Source: Lawsonibacter sp. (GTDB lineage Bacteria > Bacillota > Clostridia > Oscillospirales > Oscillospiraceae). From it: 24,566 bases of DNA. The position numbers and the translations under genes are program-made. Positions within the stretch are counted from its first letter, which is position 1. The number at the start of each line of letters is the position of its first letter. Location of the stretch: assembly GCA_020025455.1 (NCBI GenBank), contig JAHHSC010000008.1, forward strand, positions 1-24,566. The letters run 5' to 3'. Positions 15,303-22,707 of the stretch are shown here, piece after piece. The notes beneath the pieces are model-generated. The model made no database searches. It had not been told where the DNA came from and saw nothing but the letters and a program-made list of their open reading frames with translations.

Positions 15303-16484
15303 TTACAGGCAGGCCTTCAGCGCGTCCACCCGGTCGGTCTTTTCCCAGCTCAGATCCAGGTCATCCCGGCCGAAATGGCCGTAAGCGGCCGTCTGGCGGT
15401 AGATGGGGCGGCGCAGGTCCAAATCGCGGATAATGGCGCCGGGCCGCAGATCGAAGGTCTTGTTCACAGCCTCCTCCAGCTTGTCATCCGCCACCACACC
15501 GGTGCCAAAGGTATCAACACGGACCGAGACCGGCTTTGCCACACCGATGGCATAGGCCAGCTGCACCTGGCAGCGCTTGGCCAGACCCGCAGCCACCACG
15601 TTCTTGGCCACCCAGCGGGCAGCGTAAGCCGCGGAGCGGTCCACCTTGGTGGGGTCCTTGCCGGAGAACGCACCGCCGCCGTGGGGTGCGCTGCCGCCGT
15701 AGGTGTCCACAATGATCTTACGCCCGGTGAGGCCGGAGTCGCCCTGAGGACCGCCCACAACGAAGCGGCCGGTGGGGTTCACATAGATCTTGGTGTTGGC
15801 ATCCATGAGCTCAGCGGGGATGATGGGCTTGATGACCAGCTCGATCATATCCTGGCGGATCTGCTCCAGGGATGCCTCGGGGCCGTGCTGGGTGGAGAGC
15901 ACAACGGCCTCCACGCGCTTGGGCTGACCGTTCTCGTCATACTCCACGGTGACCTGGCTCTTGCCGTCCGGACGCAGGTAATCGACCTTGCCATCCTTAC
16001 GGACCTGGCTCAGCTGCTTGGCCAGCTTGTGGGCCAGGGAGATGGGCAGCGGCATCAGCTCGGGGGTTTCGTCGCAGGCGTAGCCAAACATCATGCCCTG
16101 GTCCCCGGCGCCGTTGTCCAGACCATCGTCCTGGATTCCTTCCTTCGCCTCCAGGCACTTGTCCACGCCCATGGCGATGTCGGGGGACTGCTCGTCAATG
16201 GAGGTAAGCACGGCGCAGGTGTCACAGTCAAAGCCGAACTTTGCGCGGTCATAGCCGATCTCCCGGACCACCTGGCGGGCGATTTTGGGGATGTCCACAT
16301 AGCAGTTGGTGGTGATCTCACCCATGATATGGACCATGCCGGTGGTCACAGCCGTCTCGCAGGCCACACGGGACATGGGGTCCTGGGCCAGCATCGCGTC
16401 CAGGATCGCGTCAGAGATCTGGTCGCAGATCTTATCGGGATGTCCCTCGGTGACGGACTCGGAGGTAAAAAATCTTCTTGCCAT
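15303..16484 (-). CDS. metK: S-adenosylmethionine synthetase
   Basis: Makes S-adenosylmethionine from methionine and ATP in the cytoplasm. The 393-aa product has the family start FTSESVTEGHPDKICDQISDA with HPDK at 15-18, the methionine-loop signature GAGDQGMMFGYA, and GGGAFSGKDPTKVDRSAAY, the phosphate-binding loop. Length is standard (about 380-400 aa). Start ATG 16484 has AAAGGA with 10-nt spacing. The leader carries a SAM-I riboswitch and a terminator, so the end product controls its own synthesis. Transcribed alone from a consensus promoter. Confidence 0.98.
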   Translation of the reverse strand: MARRFFTSESVTEGHPDKICDQISDAILDAMLAQDPMSRVACETAVTTGMVHIMGEITTNCYVDIPKIARQVVREIGYDRAKFGFDCDTCAVLTSIDEQSPDIAMGVDKCLEAKEGIQDDGLDNGAGDQGMMFGYACDETPELMPLPISLAHKLAKQLSQVRKDGKVDYLRPDGKSQVTVEYDENGQPKRVEAVVLSTQHGPEASLEQIRQDMIELVIKPIIPAELMDANTKIYVNPTGRFVVGGPQGDSGLTGRKIIVDTYGGSAPHGGGAFSGKDPTKVDRSAAYAARWVAKNVVAAGLAKRCQVQLAYAIGVAKPVSVRVDTFGTGVVADDKLEEAVNKTFDLRPGAIIRDLDLRRPIYRQTAAYGHFGRDDLDLSWEKTDRVDALKACL

Positions 16485-16516
16485 TTTAAATCATTCCTTT
16501 CTGAGGTTGGAGGATG

Positions 16517-16542
16517 AAAAAACACTCCGCACAGGCGGAGCG
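16517..16542 (-). terminator. Riboswitch-controlled terminator in the metK leader
   Basis: On the minus strand, 16542-16535 pairs with 16530-16523 (8 bp, one G-T), loop CTGT, then six T. It lies just 3' of the SAM-I aptamer and 33 nt before the metK start, the position of the expression platform. Confidence 0.9.
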
Positions 16543-16558
16543 TCGAGTCTTGATGCAC

Positions 16559-16656
16559 CCTCATCTTTCGATACCACACCGCCGGATTTGGCACCTTGCG
16601 CAAAGGCAGGTTGCCGTGGTTTCATAGGGCCGGTCCCTCAACCACTCTTGATAAGG
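16559..16656 (-). promoter_or_regulatory. SAM-I (S-box) riboswitch upstream of metK
   Basis: Read on the minus strand the aptamer begins CCTTATCAAGAG, continues with GAGGGACCGGCCCTATGAAACC, GGCAACC and AGGTGCCAAATCC in the canonical order, and ends with GATGAGG. P1 pairs CCTTATC (16656-16650) with GATGAGG (16565-16559). These are the conserved S-box blocks. Established behaviour of the class is that bound SAM stabilises P1 and lets the downstream terminator form, shutting off metK. Confidence 0.97.
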
Positions 16657-16679
16657 CTATTTCGTTTTATCATTAGATG

Positions 16680-16709
16680 ATTATAACAGACACGTTCTTC
16701 CTTTGTCAA
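16680..16709 (-). promoter_or_regulatory. Sigma-A promoter of metK
   Basis: Minus strand, perfect -35 TTGACA (16709-16704), 18-nt spacer, perfect -10 TATAAT (16685-16680). Transcription should start near 16673, just ahead of the S-box aptamer. Nothing else is seen in the rest of the 16485-16815 gap apart from the riboswitch, its terminator and the hbd terminator. Confidence 0.92.
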
Positions 16710-16762
16710 CATCTATTGCGCCCCAGTTTGACCAATTATTTGTCCATTTGGGCGAATACGGC

Positions 16763-16793
16763 AAAACCGGGCCCGGCATTAGCCGGGCCCGGT
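16763..16793 (-). terminator. Intrinsic terminator of hbd
   Basis: A 12-bp, almost entirely G-C stem (16766-16777 with 16782-16793), loop ATTA, lies 22 nt after the hbd stop on the minus strand and ends in TTTTG. Confidence 0.85.
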
Positions 16794-16815
16794 AATGGGA
16801 TCGGGGGATTGGGCG

Positions 16816-17721
16816 TTAGTCGCCCAGGGTGTGCTCACGGGTCAGGGCGGGGTTCACACCGAACTTCTTGCCGTCTTTGTAGACGTAGAAGCCGGTGCCG
16901 CTCTTCTGGCCGAGGTAACCGGCGCGCACCATCTTCCGCAGCAGCATGGAGGGGTGGTACTTCTCGCCGTACTCCTGCGCCAGCACGTTCATCACGTTCA
17001 GCAGGATGTCCAGGCCGATCATATCTGCCAGCTCCAGGGGGCCCATGGGGTGGTTACAGCCCAGCTTCATGCCGTTGTCCACGTCCTCAACGGAACCGAT
17101 CTTGGAGCCGACAATAACACAGGCTTCGTTCAGCATGGGCAGCAGGGCACGGTTGACGATGAAGCCGGGCTTATCGTCAGACAGGATCAGGGTCTTGCCC
17201 ATGTTCTTACCAACCGTGCTGATGGTCTCCAGCACATCCTGAGACGTCAGCAGGCCAAAAATAACCTCGCACAGGCGCATCTTAGGCACGGGGGAGAAGA
17301 AATGCATACCGACCACACGGTCAGGGCGCTTGGTGGCGGCGCCCAGAGCGGTCAGGGAGATGGAGGACGTGTTGGAGGCGAAGATGGTCTCAGGGGGGCA
17401 GATCTCCTCCAGCTCCGAGAAGATGCTCTGCTTGACGTCCAGATCCTCAAAGGCGGCCTCAATGACCAGCTGAGCATCCTTGGCGGGCGCCATGGTGTCA
17501 GCCAGGGACAGGCGGGCCAGCGCGGCATCGCGGTTTTCAGCGGTCATACGGCCCTTCTCCACGTCACGATTCAGCAGACGCTCGATGCCGCTCTTGGCAC
17601 GCTCCAGAGCCTCCTGGCGCTTATCGTTCAGGGTGACATTGTAGCCGCAGGTAATGGCAGTCTGGGCGATGCCGCTGCCCATCAAACCGGCGCCGACTAC
17701 AAAAATAGTTTTGACTTCCAT
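16816..17721 (-). CDS. hbd: 3-hydroxybutyryl-CoA dehydrogenase
   Basis: Reduces acetoacetyl-CoA to 3-hydroxybutyryl-CoA (NAD(P)H) on the route to butyrate. The 301-aa protein starts with the dinucleotide fold VVGAGLMGSGIAQ (G10, G12, G15), has ASNTSS with S119, the catalytic histidine in GMHFFSPVPKM (H140), KPGFIVNR with N190, and the C-terminal dimer domain ending GTGFYVY. Length is somewhat above the clostridial Hbd norm of about 282 aa because of an extended C-terminus. Start ATG has AAGGAG at 8 nt. The usual partners (thl, crt, bcd-etfBA) are absent here, so it is a stand-alone unit; a role in fatty-acid or aromatic degradation is less likely but not excluded. Confidence 0.95.
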   Translation of the reverse strand: MEVKTIFVVGAGLMGSGIAQTAITCGYNVTLNDKRQEALERAKSGIERLLNRDVEKGRMTAENRDAALARLSLADTMAPAKDAQLVIEAAFEDLDVKQSIFSELEEICPPETIFASNTSSISLTALGAATKRPDRVVGMHFFSPVPKMRLCEVIFGLLTSQDVLETISTVGKNMGKTLILSDDKPGFIVNRALLPMLNEACVIVGSKIGSVEDVDNGMKLGCNHPMGPLELADMIGLDILLNVMNVLAQEYGEKYHPSMLLRKMVRAGYLGQKSGTGFYVYKDGKKFGVNPALTREHTLGD

Positions 17722-17936
17722 GAAAAAGACTCCTTTTCATCCATAAATTCGGTAGGGACTGGGATGGCTCCCTTAGTCGTTCTCTGTGTGCCCTTCCAGT
17801 TGCAGCACAGGCCGACCCTCTTTCGCTGTTATCTTAACACAGCCCCCATCGCAAATCTACGCTTATGTGGTCCTTCTGTTGGCGTATCTTATCCTTTGAT
17901 TCGGCAGAAACGGCTCAAACCAGAGCTTGGTTCGGT

Positions 17937-18440
17937 TCAGAAGCGATTGAGCGCCACCGAGCCGTCATCCTGGCCCTTTTCGATGGCGCGGATCTGGGCA
18001 TAATACCCGAACTCTTTGTTCACCTGGACGTAAACCCGGTCCCCCACCTTTTTGCCCATCAGGACAGAGCCCACCGGGGACTCCTTGCTGATCAGGCCGT
18101 GGAGCACATCCTGTCGGACGGTGGTGACGATCTGCCAGGTTTCCTCCTCGTCGTCATCCTCCAGGTAGATGGTCACCCGGTCGTAGAGACCGACCGTGTT
18201 CTCCCCCGAGCGGTCCTCAATGACCACGGCGGTCTTGATCATATTTTCCAGGAAGCGAATCCGGCTCTCATTCTTGTTCTTGTCCCGCTTGGCGGCCTTA
18301 TACTCAAAGTTCTCACTCAGGTCCCCGAAGGCCCGTGCCGTCTTGACCTCCTCCAAAAGCTGAGGTCGGAGGGTGATCCGCCGGTAGTCCAGCTCCTCCT
18401 GCATCTTCTTCAAATCCATTTTTGTCAGTTCGTTGTGCAT
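17937..18440 (-). CDS. greA: Transcription elongation factor GreA
   Basis: Enters the secondary channel of RNA polymerase and stimulates cleavage of backtracked RNA. The 167-aa protein has the N-terminal coiled coil with the tip motif ARAFGDLSENFEYKAAK; the acidic pair D40 and E43 corresponds to the catalytic residues of GreA. The C-terminal FKBP-like domain follows from about 85, with SKESPVGSVLMGKKVGD. Start ATG 18440 has GGGAGG at 9 nt on the minus strand; a -10 TAGAAT preceded by TGG (18479-18474, extended -10) could be its promoter. It is separated from the rhomboid-like gene by a strong terminator. No clear intrinsic terminator was found in the 215 bp between it and hbd. A GreA/GreB-family paralogue cannot be excluded without genome context. 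Confidence 0.93.
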   Translation of the reverse strand: MHNELTKMDLKKMQEELDYRRITLRPQLLEEVKTARAFGDLSENFEYKAAKRDKNKNESRIRFLENMIKTAVVIEDRSGENTVGLYDRVTIYLEDDDEEETWQIVTTVRQDVLHGLISKESPVGSVLMGKKVGDRVYVQVNKEFGYYAQIRAIEKGQDDGSVALNRF

Positions 18441-18497
18441 TGCCTTAGGCCTCCCAGCCGCTTTGATGGCTCCATTCTACCACATTTCTCCCCCGAA

Positions 18498-18532
18498 AAA
18501 AAGCATCCCCCGGTTCCAAGGAACCGGGGGAT
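18498..18532 (-). terminator. Intrinsic terminator of the rhomboid-like gene
   Basis: A perfect 12-bp stem (18505-18516 with 18521-18532), tetraloop CAAG/CTTG, 8 nt after the stop on the minus strand, followed two bases later by seven T. Confidence 0.92.
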
Positions 18533-18540
18533 CGTTTTGC

Positions 18541-19401
18541 TTACTGGACGTGGGTATGGTTGTTGATGTGCTTCATGCAGTAGCAGTAGTAGCCGTTGCA
18601 CTTGGAACAGTAGCGGAACTCCATGTCCGGGTCGTCCGCATCGGTGATCCCGCAGACCGCACACTTATGCATATAGCCCTTGTTTTTCTTGATTTCCTTC
18701 TGGGCCTTTTTGAAGTCAACAACCTGTCGGCTGTGCCGGTAGGCCACCCGTTCCCTTTTGCCGCGGATCAGTCCCACCATATCTTCCCAGAAGAAAATAA
18801 AGTAGTTCAGCAGGGCCAGGATGGGCAGCAGGGCAAACACAGTGTACCCCTTCACCAGATCGCTGACGATATAATAGAGGAAAAGGGCCGCGTCGAACCA
18901 TGCCAGCCACTTCACCTTCAGCGGCAGGATGCCGTAGAGCAGTACCTGCATATCGGGGTACAGGGTGGCAAAGGAGAAAAACATGGACATGTTTACATAG
19001 TACATGGTGACCGGCAGGCTGAACGCAAATCCAACCATCAGGTTAAAAATGGCACCCAGCGCATAGAACACGGTGAACCGGGTGGGCCCCCACTGGCGCT
19101 CCAGTGCGTTGCCGATGTAGTAATAGAACAGGGTGCTCATGGCAAACCACAGCAGAGAAAACATATCGCTTGGGTTAAACCCGTTCATAGGCACAAAAAG
19201 GAAGGTAACTACACGCCAAATCTGGCCGTGGGTCACCGCCATGGGAATAAAACTGAGCATTGCGGTGGCCATACCGTTAAAGAGCAGGTCCATCAGAAAT
19301 ACCGCCACATTGCCAATGGCAATGTACTTCATCAGGTTGGGAATGCCAAAATTGGGATGATTGTAACAAAAGCGGTCCAGCCAGCGTGAAACGGCTTTCA
19401 T
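18541..19401 (-). CDS. Rhomboid/derlin-like membrane protein with C-terminal zinc ribbon
   Basis: A 286-aa protein with about six membrane helices between residues 25 and 210. The rhomboid fold is shown by the L1-loop motif IWRVVTFLFVP (62-71), the helix-2 stretch YYYIGNALERQWG (93-105), which aligns with the GlpG-like YLGGAVEKRLG pattern, and NMSMFF (137-142) where proteases have GxSG. S139 is present, but there is no histidine between residues 59 and 222, so the catalytic Ser-His pair is missing: a pseudoprotease. The cytosolic tail holds CxxC at 247-250 and 265-268, with more Cys and His to the end, a zinc ribbon. Start ATG has AGGAGG at 7 nt; promoter TAGACT, 17 nt, TACAAT (19475-19447). 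Database names of the family as an intramembrane serine protease would be misleading. Confidence 0.82.
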   Translation of the reverse strand: MKAVSRWLDRFCYNHPNFGIPNLMKYIAIGNVAVFLMDLLFNGMATAMLSFIPMAVTHGQIWRVVTFLFVPMNGFNPSDMFSLLWFAMSTLFYYYIGNALERQWGPTRFTVFYALGAIFNLMVGFAFSLPVTMYYVNMSMFFSFATLYPDMQVLLYGILPLKVKWLAWFDAALFLYYIVSDLVKGYTVFALLPILALLNYFIFFWEDMVGLIRGKRERVAYRHSRQVVDFKKAQKEIKKNKGYMHKCAVCGITDADDPDMEFRYCSKCNGYYCYCMKHINNHTHVQ

Positions 19402-19446
19402 GGACAGCCCTCCTATTCTGTTTCAAAGTATTTCAGACATTTAGAT

Positions 19447-19475
19447 ATTGTATCCTGTTTGGCTGGAAAAGTCTA
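19447..19475 (-). promoter_or_regulatory. Promoter of the rhomboid-like gene
   Basis: Minus strand -35 TAGACT (19475-19470, four of six consensus bases), 17-nt spacer, -10 TACAAT (19452-19447). Confidence 0.6.
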
Positions 19476-19529
19476 TGTCCAAAGTGTAAATAATTCGATT
19501 CCCACTGCTTGCTCCCGCCCGTTCTCCGC

Positions 19530-19558
19530 TTTACGACCCACCTGGATTCTGCTATAAT
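19530..19558 (+). promoter_or_regulatory. Promoter of the KdpD/KdpE-like pair
   Basis: Perfect -10 TATAAT (19553-19558), 17-nt spacer, weak -35 TTTACG (19530-19535). Transcription would start near 19565. The weak -35 box leaves room for activation. Confidence 0.6.
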
Positions 19559-19617
19559 GTGGTTGCATTGTGGTGGTTTCCCCACCCTTCGACCATATAC
19601 AAAGGAAGGTTTTTTTC

Positions 19618-20799
19618 GTGACTGTTTCCGCGCTTCTCCGCACCCTATACCGGCGCTTTCTCTCGTTTTATAACTCCATACCGCCTCTGCTCCGAGACGC
19701 TTTGGTCACCGCGCTTTTCCTGGCCGCCGCCTACTACACCAGCGGCATTCTCATCACGCACACCGGCGAGGAAAATAACTCGGGCCTTGTCTTTGTGCTG
19801 GCGGTGTCGTTCATCTCCCTGCTGACCACGGGCTACTTCTACGGCATCGCGGCCTCCATTCTCAGCACCTACTGTATCAATTACTATTTCATGCAGCCCT
19901 ACGCCCAGTTCTCTCTGGCCCCGAGGGGCTACCCGGTGGCCATGCTGTCCATGCTGGTGGTGTCCTGCATCGTCTGCGCCCTGACGGGCCGGGTAAAGAA
20001 GCAGGCCGCCGAGGCCACCCGCAGAGAGCAGAAAACCAAAGAGCTCTATGAGCAGAACCAGAAGCTCAACGAGGAGAAGTCCGCCATTGAGCTGGCCTCC
20101 GCCCGGGAGACCATCCGTGGCAACATCCTCCGCTCCGTCTCCCACGACCTGCGTACCCCCCTCACCTCCATCTCCGGCACGGCCTCGGTGCTGCTGAGCA
20201 GCGGGGACATCTCCCCAAAGAATATATCGATGGTTCAGGATATCAAAAGCGATGCCGACACGCTCATCGTTATGGTGGAAAATCTGCTGTCGGTGACCCG
20301 CATCCAGGACGGCACTATGGCACTGAACCCCCAGGATGAGCTGCTGGAGGAGGTAGCCGGCGACGCCGTCCTCACCACCCGGCGCCGATTTCCGGACTGC
20401 CATGTGGAGCTTGTGCTGTCCGAGGACATCCTCTATCTGCCTATGGACTCCATGCTGATCCGCCAGGTCATGGTGAACCTGCTTGAAAATGCCATTCGCC
20501 ACTCCGGTGACAAGGAGCACATTACCCTCCGGCTCTGCCGCGAGGATGACTGGGCCGTTGTGGAGGTCCGGGACCGGGGCAAGGGGCTTTCGGACGAGAT
20601 CTGCCAGTCCATCCGGAAGGGTACTCCGCTGGAGCACGTCAAAAGCGGCGACTCCACCCGGGGCATGGGGATCGGTCTTTCCGCCTGTCAGAGCATTATT
20701 CAGGCACACAACGGCTTTTTTGAAGCGGGCAATCACCCCGACGGGGGCGCCGTGTTCCGCTTTGGGCTTCCGATAAAGGAGAACAGCGACTATGAGTGA
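19618..20799 (+). CDS. KdpD-like sensor histidine kinase (DUF4118), lacking the N-terminal KdpD domain
   Basis: Membrane histidine kinase of 393 aa. Four hydrophobic helices (about 25-125) form a DUF4118 module as in the middle of KdpD, then a coiled-coil linker rich in Glu/Lys/Gln, a HisKA domain with the H-box SVSHDLRTPLTSISGT (H176), and an HATPase domain with N-box NLLENAIRHSG, G1 DRGKGL and G2 GMGIGL. The large N-terminal KdpD sensor and USP domains (several hundred residues) are absent. Start: GTG 19618 with AAGGAAGG at 8 nt; an in-frame GTG at 19570 lies only about 5 nt after the predicted transcription start and lacks a ribosome site. It overlaps the response-regulator gene by 8 nt, so they are co-translated. 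No kdpFABC pump is in the window; the signal is unknown. Confidence 0.9.
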   Translation: MTVSALLRTLYRRFLSFYNSIPPLLRDALVTALFLAAAYYTSGILITHTGEENNSGLVFVLAVSFISLLTTGYFYGIAASILSTYCINYYFMQPYAQFSLAPRGYPVAMLSMLVVSCIVCALTGRVKKQAAEATRREQKTKELYEQNQKLNEEKSAIELASARETIRGNILRSVSHDLRTPLTSISGTASVLLSSGDISPKNISMVQDIKSDADTLIVMVENLLSVTRIQDGTMALNPQDELLEEVAGDAVLTTRRRFPDCHVELVLSEDILYLPMDSMLIRQVMVNLLENAIRHSGDKEHITLRLCREDDWAVVEVRDRGKGLSDEICQSIRKGTPLEHVKSGDSTRGMGIGLSACQSIIQAHNGFFEAGNHPDGGAVFRFGLPIKENSDYE

Positions 20800-21502
20800 A
20801 AAACGCACGATTTTAATCATTGAGGACGAGCACGCCATCAGCAATTTCATCTGCCGCGCCCTCGCCGCCAGCGACTATAAGGCGATCCCCGCCGCCAGCG
20901 GCAAGGAGGGGCTGTCCCTTTTTTTCTCTCACAATCCCGATCTGGTGCTGCTGGATCTTGGATTGCCGGACATGGACGGCATGGACGTGTTGGCTCAGCT
21001 TCAGGATCTGCCCCAGGAGGTCCCCGTCATCATCATCTCGGCCCGTGACCGGGAGTCTGAGAAGGTAAAGGCTCTGGACATGGGTGCGGAGGACTATGTC
21101 GTAAAGCCCTTCGGTGTGTCGGAGCTGCTGGCCCGCATCCGGGCCACTCTGCGCCTGGCCGACCGGCTGAAAGCGAGCCAGGGACTTCAGAAAGATGTGT
21201 ACCAGGTGAAAGACCTTACCATCGACATCGCCAAGCACCAGGTTCTTCAGGGCGGGGTGGAGATCCACTTCACCCAGAATGAGTTCAAGATTTTGGAGCT
21301 GCTGGCTGTTCACGCGGGTAAGGTACTCACCTATGACTTTATCCTCACCAATGTGTGGGGCTCCTATGACGCGGCCAGCGGCAGCAACCAGATTTTGCGG
21401 GTGAATATGGCGAACATACGCCGCAAGCTGGGCGAAAATCCCTCCGAGCCCACGTACATTCTCACCGAGCTTGGTCTGGGCTACCGTATGTTGGACGACT
21501 AA
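20792..21502 (+). CDS. KdpE-like response regulator (OmpR/PhoB family)
   Basis: DNA-binding partner of the preceding kinase, 236 aa. The receiver domain has the acidic pair E11/D12, the phospho-acceptor D55 in LLDLGLPDMDG, and K105 in YVVKPFG. The OmpR-type winged helix covers about 135-234, with HFTQNEFKILELLAVHAGKVLTYDFIL and the recognition region SNQILRVNMANIRRKLGENP, closest in style to KdpE. Start ATG 20792 overlaps the kinase stop; AAAGGAGA lies 9 nt upstream inside the kinase gene. Its target genes cannot be named from this window. Ends at a terminator shared with sigF. Confidence 0.92.
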   Translation: MSEKRTILIIEDEHAISNFICRALAASDYKAIPAASGKEGLSLFFSHNPDLVLLDLGLPDMDGMDVLAQLQDLPQEVPVIIISARDRESEKVKALDMGAEDYVVKPFGVSELLARIRATLRLADRLKASQGLQKDVYQVKDLTIDIAKHQVLQGGVEIHFTQNEFKILELLAVHAGKVLTYDFILTNVWGSYDAASGSNQILRVNMANIRRKLGENPSEPTYILTELGLGYRMLDD

Positions 21503-21504
21503 CC

Positions 21505-21542
21505 AAAAACCGCCTGATTTCAATGAAATCAGGCGGTTTTTT
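21505..21542. terminator. Bidirectional terminator between response regulator and sigF
   Basis: A perfect 16-bp stem (21506-21521 with 21525-21540), 3-nt loop AAT. The plus read ends in six T and the minus read in TTTTT. It starts 3 nt after the response-regulator stop and its outer edge overlaps the sigF stop codon. Confidence 0.93.
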
Positions 21543-22257
21543 ACGTCTCCAGCGCCCGGCGCAGCGTTTCAAGGGCACGCCGCTCCAGCCGTGACACCTG
21601 GACCTGTGATACTCCGATGATCCGCGCGGTATTCACCTGGGTCATCCCACGGTAAAACCGCAGCATCAAAATCTCCTGCTCCCGCTCCGGGAGCTTGGCT
21701 ATCGCCGTACGCAGCGCAAGGTGCTCCAGCACCTTGTCCTCCTCATTTCCGTCGGACAGCATGCCCTCCAGCGTCAGTCCTCCATCCCCTGTCTCTGCCT
21801 GAAGCGAGACGACCGGCTCAGTAGCCGTCTCAGCGGCGGCGATCTCCTCCGGTGTCAGTCCGGTATCCGCTGCAAGCTCGGACAGGGTAGGCTCCCGCCC
21901 CAGCTGTGCACAAAGCCGCCCCCTTGCCCCGCGGATGCTCATGCCCCGCTCCTTCAATCCCCGGCTCACCTTTACAGGCCCGTCATCCCGAAGAAATCGG
22001 CGGATCTCACCGGCGATTTTGGGTACGGCGTAGGTGGAAAACTGGGTGCCGTACTCCGGGTCGTACCCCCGCACCGCTTTCAGAAACCCCAGGCAGCCCA
22101 GCTGGTAGAGGTCGTCCGGCTCCACACCCCTGCCGTAGTATCGGTGGACAATGCTCCAGATCAGGCCGTTGTTCTCCTCCAGCACCTGCTGGCAGGCCTT
22201 GTTGTCCCCCTGCCGCGCCGCCTCTAGCAGGTCAGGTGCCGTGGTGGTCCCACTCAC
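21541..22257 (-). CDS. sigF: RNA polymerase sporulation sigma factor sigma-F
   Basis: First forespore-specific sigma factor, held inactive by SpoIIAB until asymmetric division. The 238-aa protein has sigma region 2 with DDLYQLGCLGFLKAVRGYDPEYGTQFSTYAVPKIAGEIRRFLRDDG, region 3 near 105-150 and a region 4 helix-turn-helix, TQVNTARIIGVSQVQVSRLERRA. The SigF/SigG-type core STYAVPKIAGEIRRFLRDDG together with its position after spoIIAB makes sigma-F the call rather than sigma-G. The start ATG overlaps the spoIIAB stop (ATGA, 22257-22254), giving translational coupling. The stop codon lies in the tail of the shared terminator. Confidence 0.97.
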   Translation of the reverse strand: MSGTTTAPDLLEAARQGDNKACQQVLEENNGLIWSIVHRYYGRGVEPDDLYQLGCLGFLKAVRGYDPEYGTQFSTYAVPKIAGEIRRFLRDDGPVKVSRGLKERGMSIRGARGRLCAQLGREPTLSELAADTGLTPEEIAAAETATEPVVSLQAETGDGGLTLEGMLSDGNEEDKVLEHLALRTAIAKLPEREQEILMLRFYRGMTQVNTARIIGVSQVQVSRLERRALETLRRALET

Positions 22258-22691
22258 CGCCCGGCCCGCCGGGCGATGATCCGCCGCATGGTGACGGTGG
22301 TGCCCTTGCCGGGAAGCGAGCGGACCCTCAGACTGTCCATAAAACTCTCCATAATCGTGAACCCCATGCCGGAGCGCTCCTCGCTGCCCGTGGTAAAGAG
22401 GGGGGTTCTGGCCTGGTCCACATCCTCAATTCCTACCCCCCAGTCCTTCACCACAATCTCCAGGCTGTGGTCCTCCCGGATGCGGAGCTTCATGCTGATT
22501 TTCCCCAGGGTGTCCGGGTATGCGTGGACGATGGCGTTGGTCACCGCCTCACTCACCGCGGTCTTGATGTCGTTGACCTCCTCCAGTGTGGGGTCCAGCT
22601 GGGCGGCAAAGCAGGCTGCTGCCGCCCGCGCAAATCCCTCGTTGGCAGAAGCGCTGGGGAATTCCAGGTTCACATGGTTGATGCAATTCAT
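22254..22691 (-). CDS. spoIIAB: Anti-sigma-F factor, serine kinase SpoIIAB
   Basis: Binds and inhibits sigma-F, and phosphorylates SpoIIAA. The 145-aa protein is a GHKL ATPase with N-box AVSEAVTNAIVHAY (45-58), G1 DWGVGIED (83-90) and G2 ERSGMGFTIM (105-114). Length equals the family norm (about 146 aa). Start ATG 22691 (MNCINHVNLEF) has GAGGAGG at 7 nt; the frame is open eight codons further to an ATG inside spoIIAA, which lacks a ribosome site and is not expected. It lies 16 nt after spoIIAA and overlaps sigF by 4 nt. Confidence 0.97.
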   Translation of the reverse strand: MNCINHVNLEFPSASANEGFARAAAACFAAQLDPTLEEVNDIKTAVSEAVTNAIVHAYPDTLGKISMKLRIREDHSLEIVVKDWGVGIEDVDQARTPLFTTGSEERSGMGFTIMESFMDSLRVRSLPGKGTTVTMRRIIARRAGR

Positions 22692-22707
22692 TATGTAACC
22701 TCCTCGC

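Noticed and set aside
15291..16517. Long plus-strand frame opposite metK
   Set aside because: Mirror of metK codons; no ribosome site and no recognisable domain, and metK is unmistakable.
19618..21502. Complete kdp potassium-uptake locus
   Set aside because: No kdpFABC genes are in the window and the kinase lacks the KdpD N-terminal domains.
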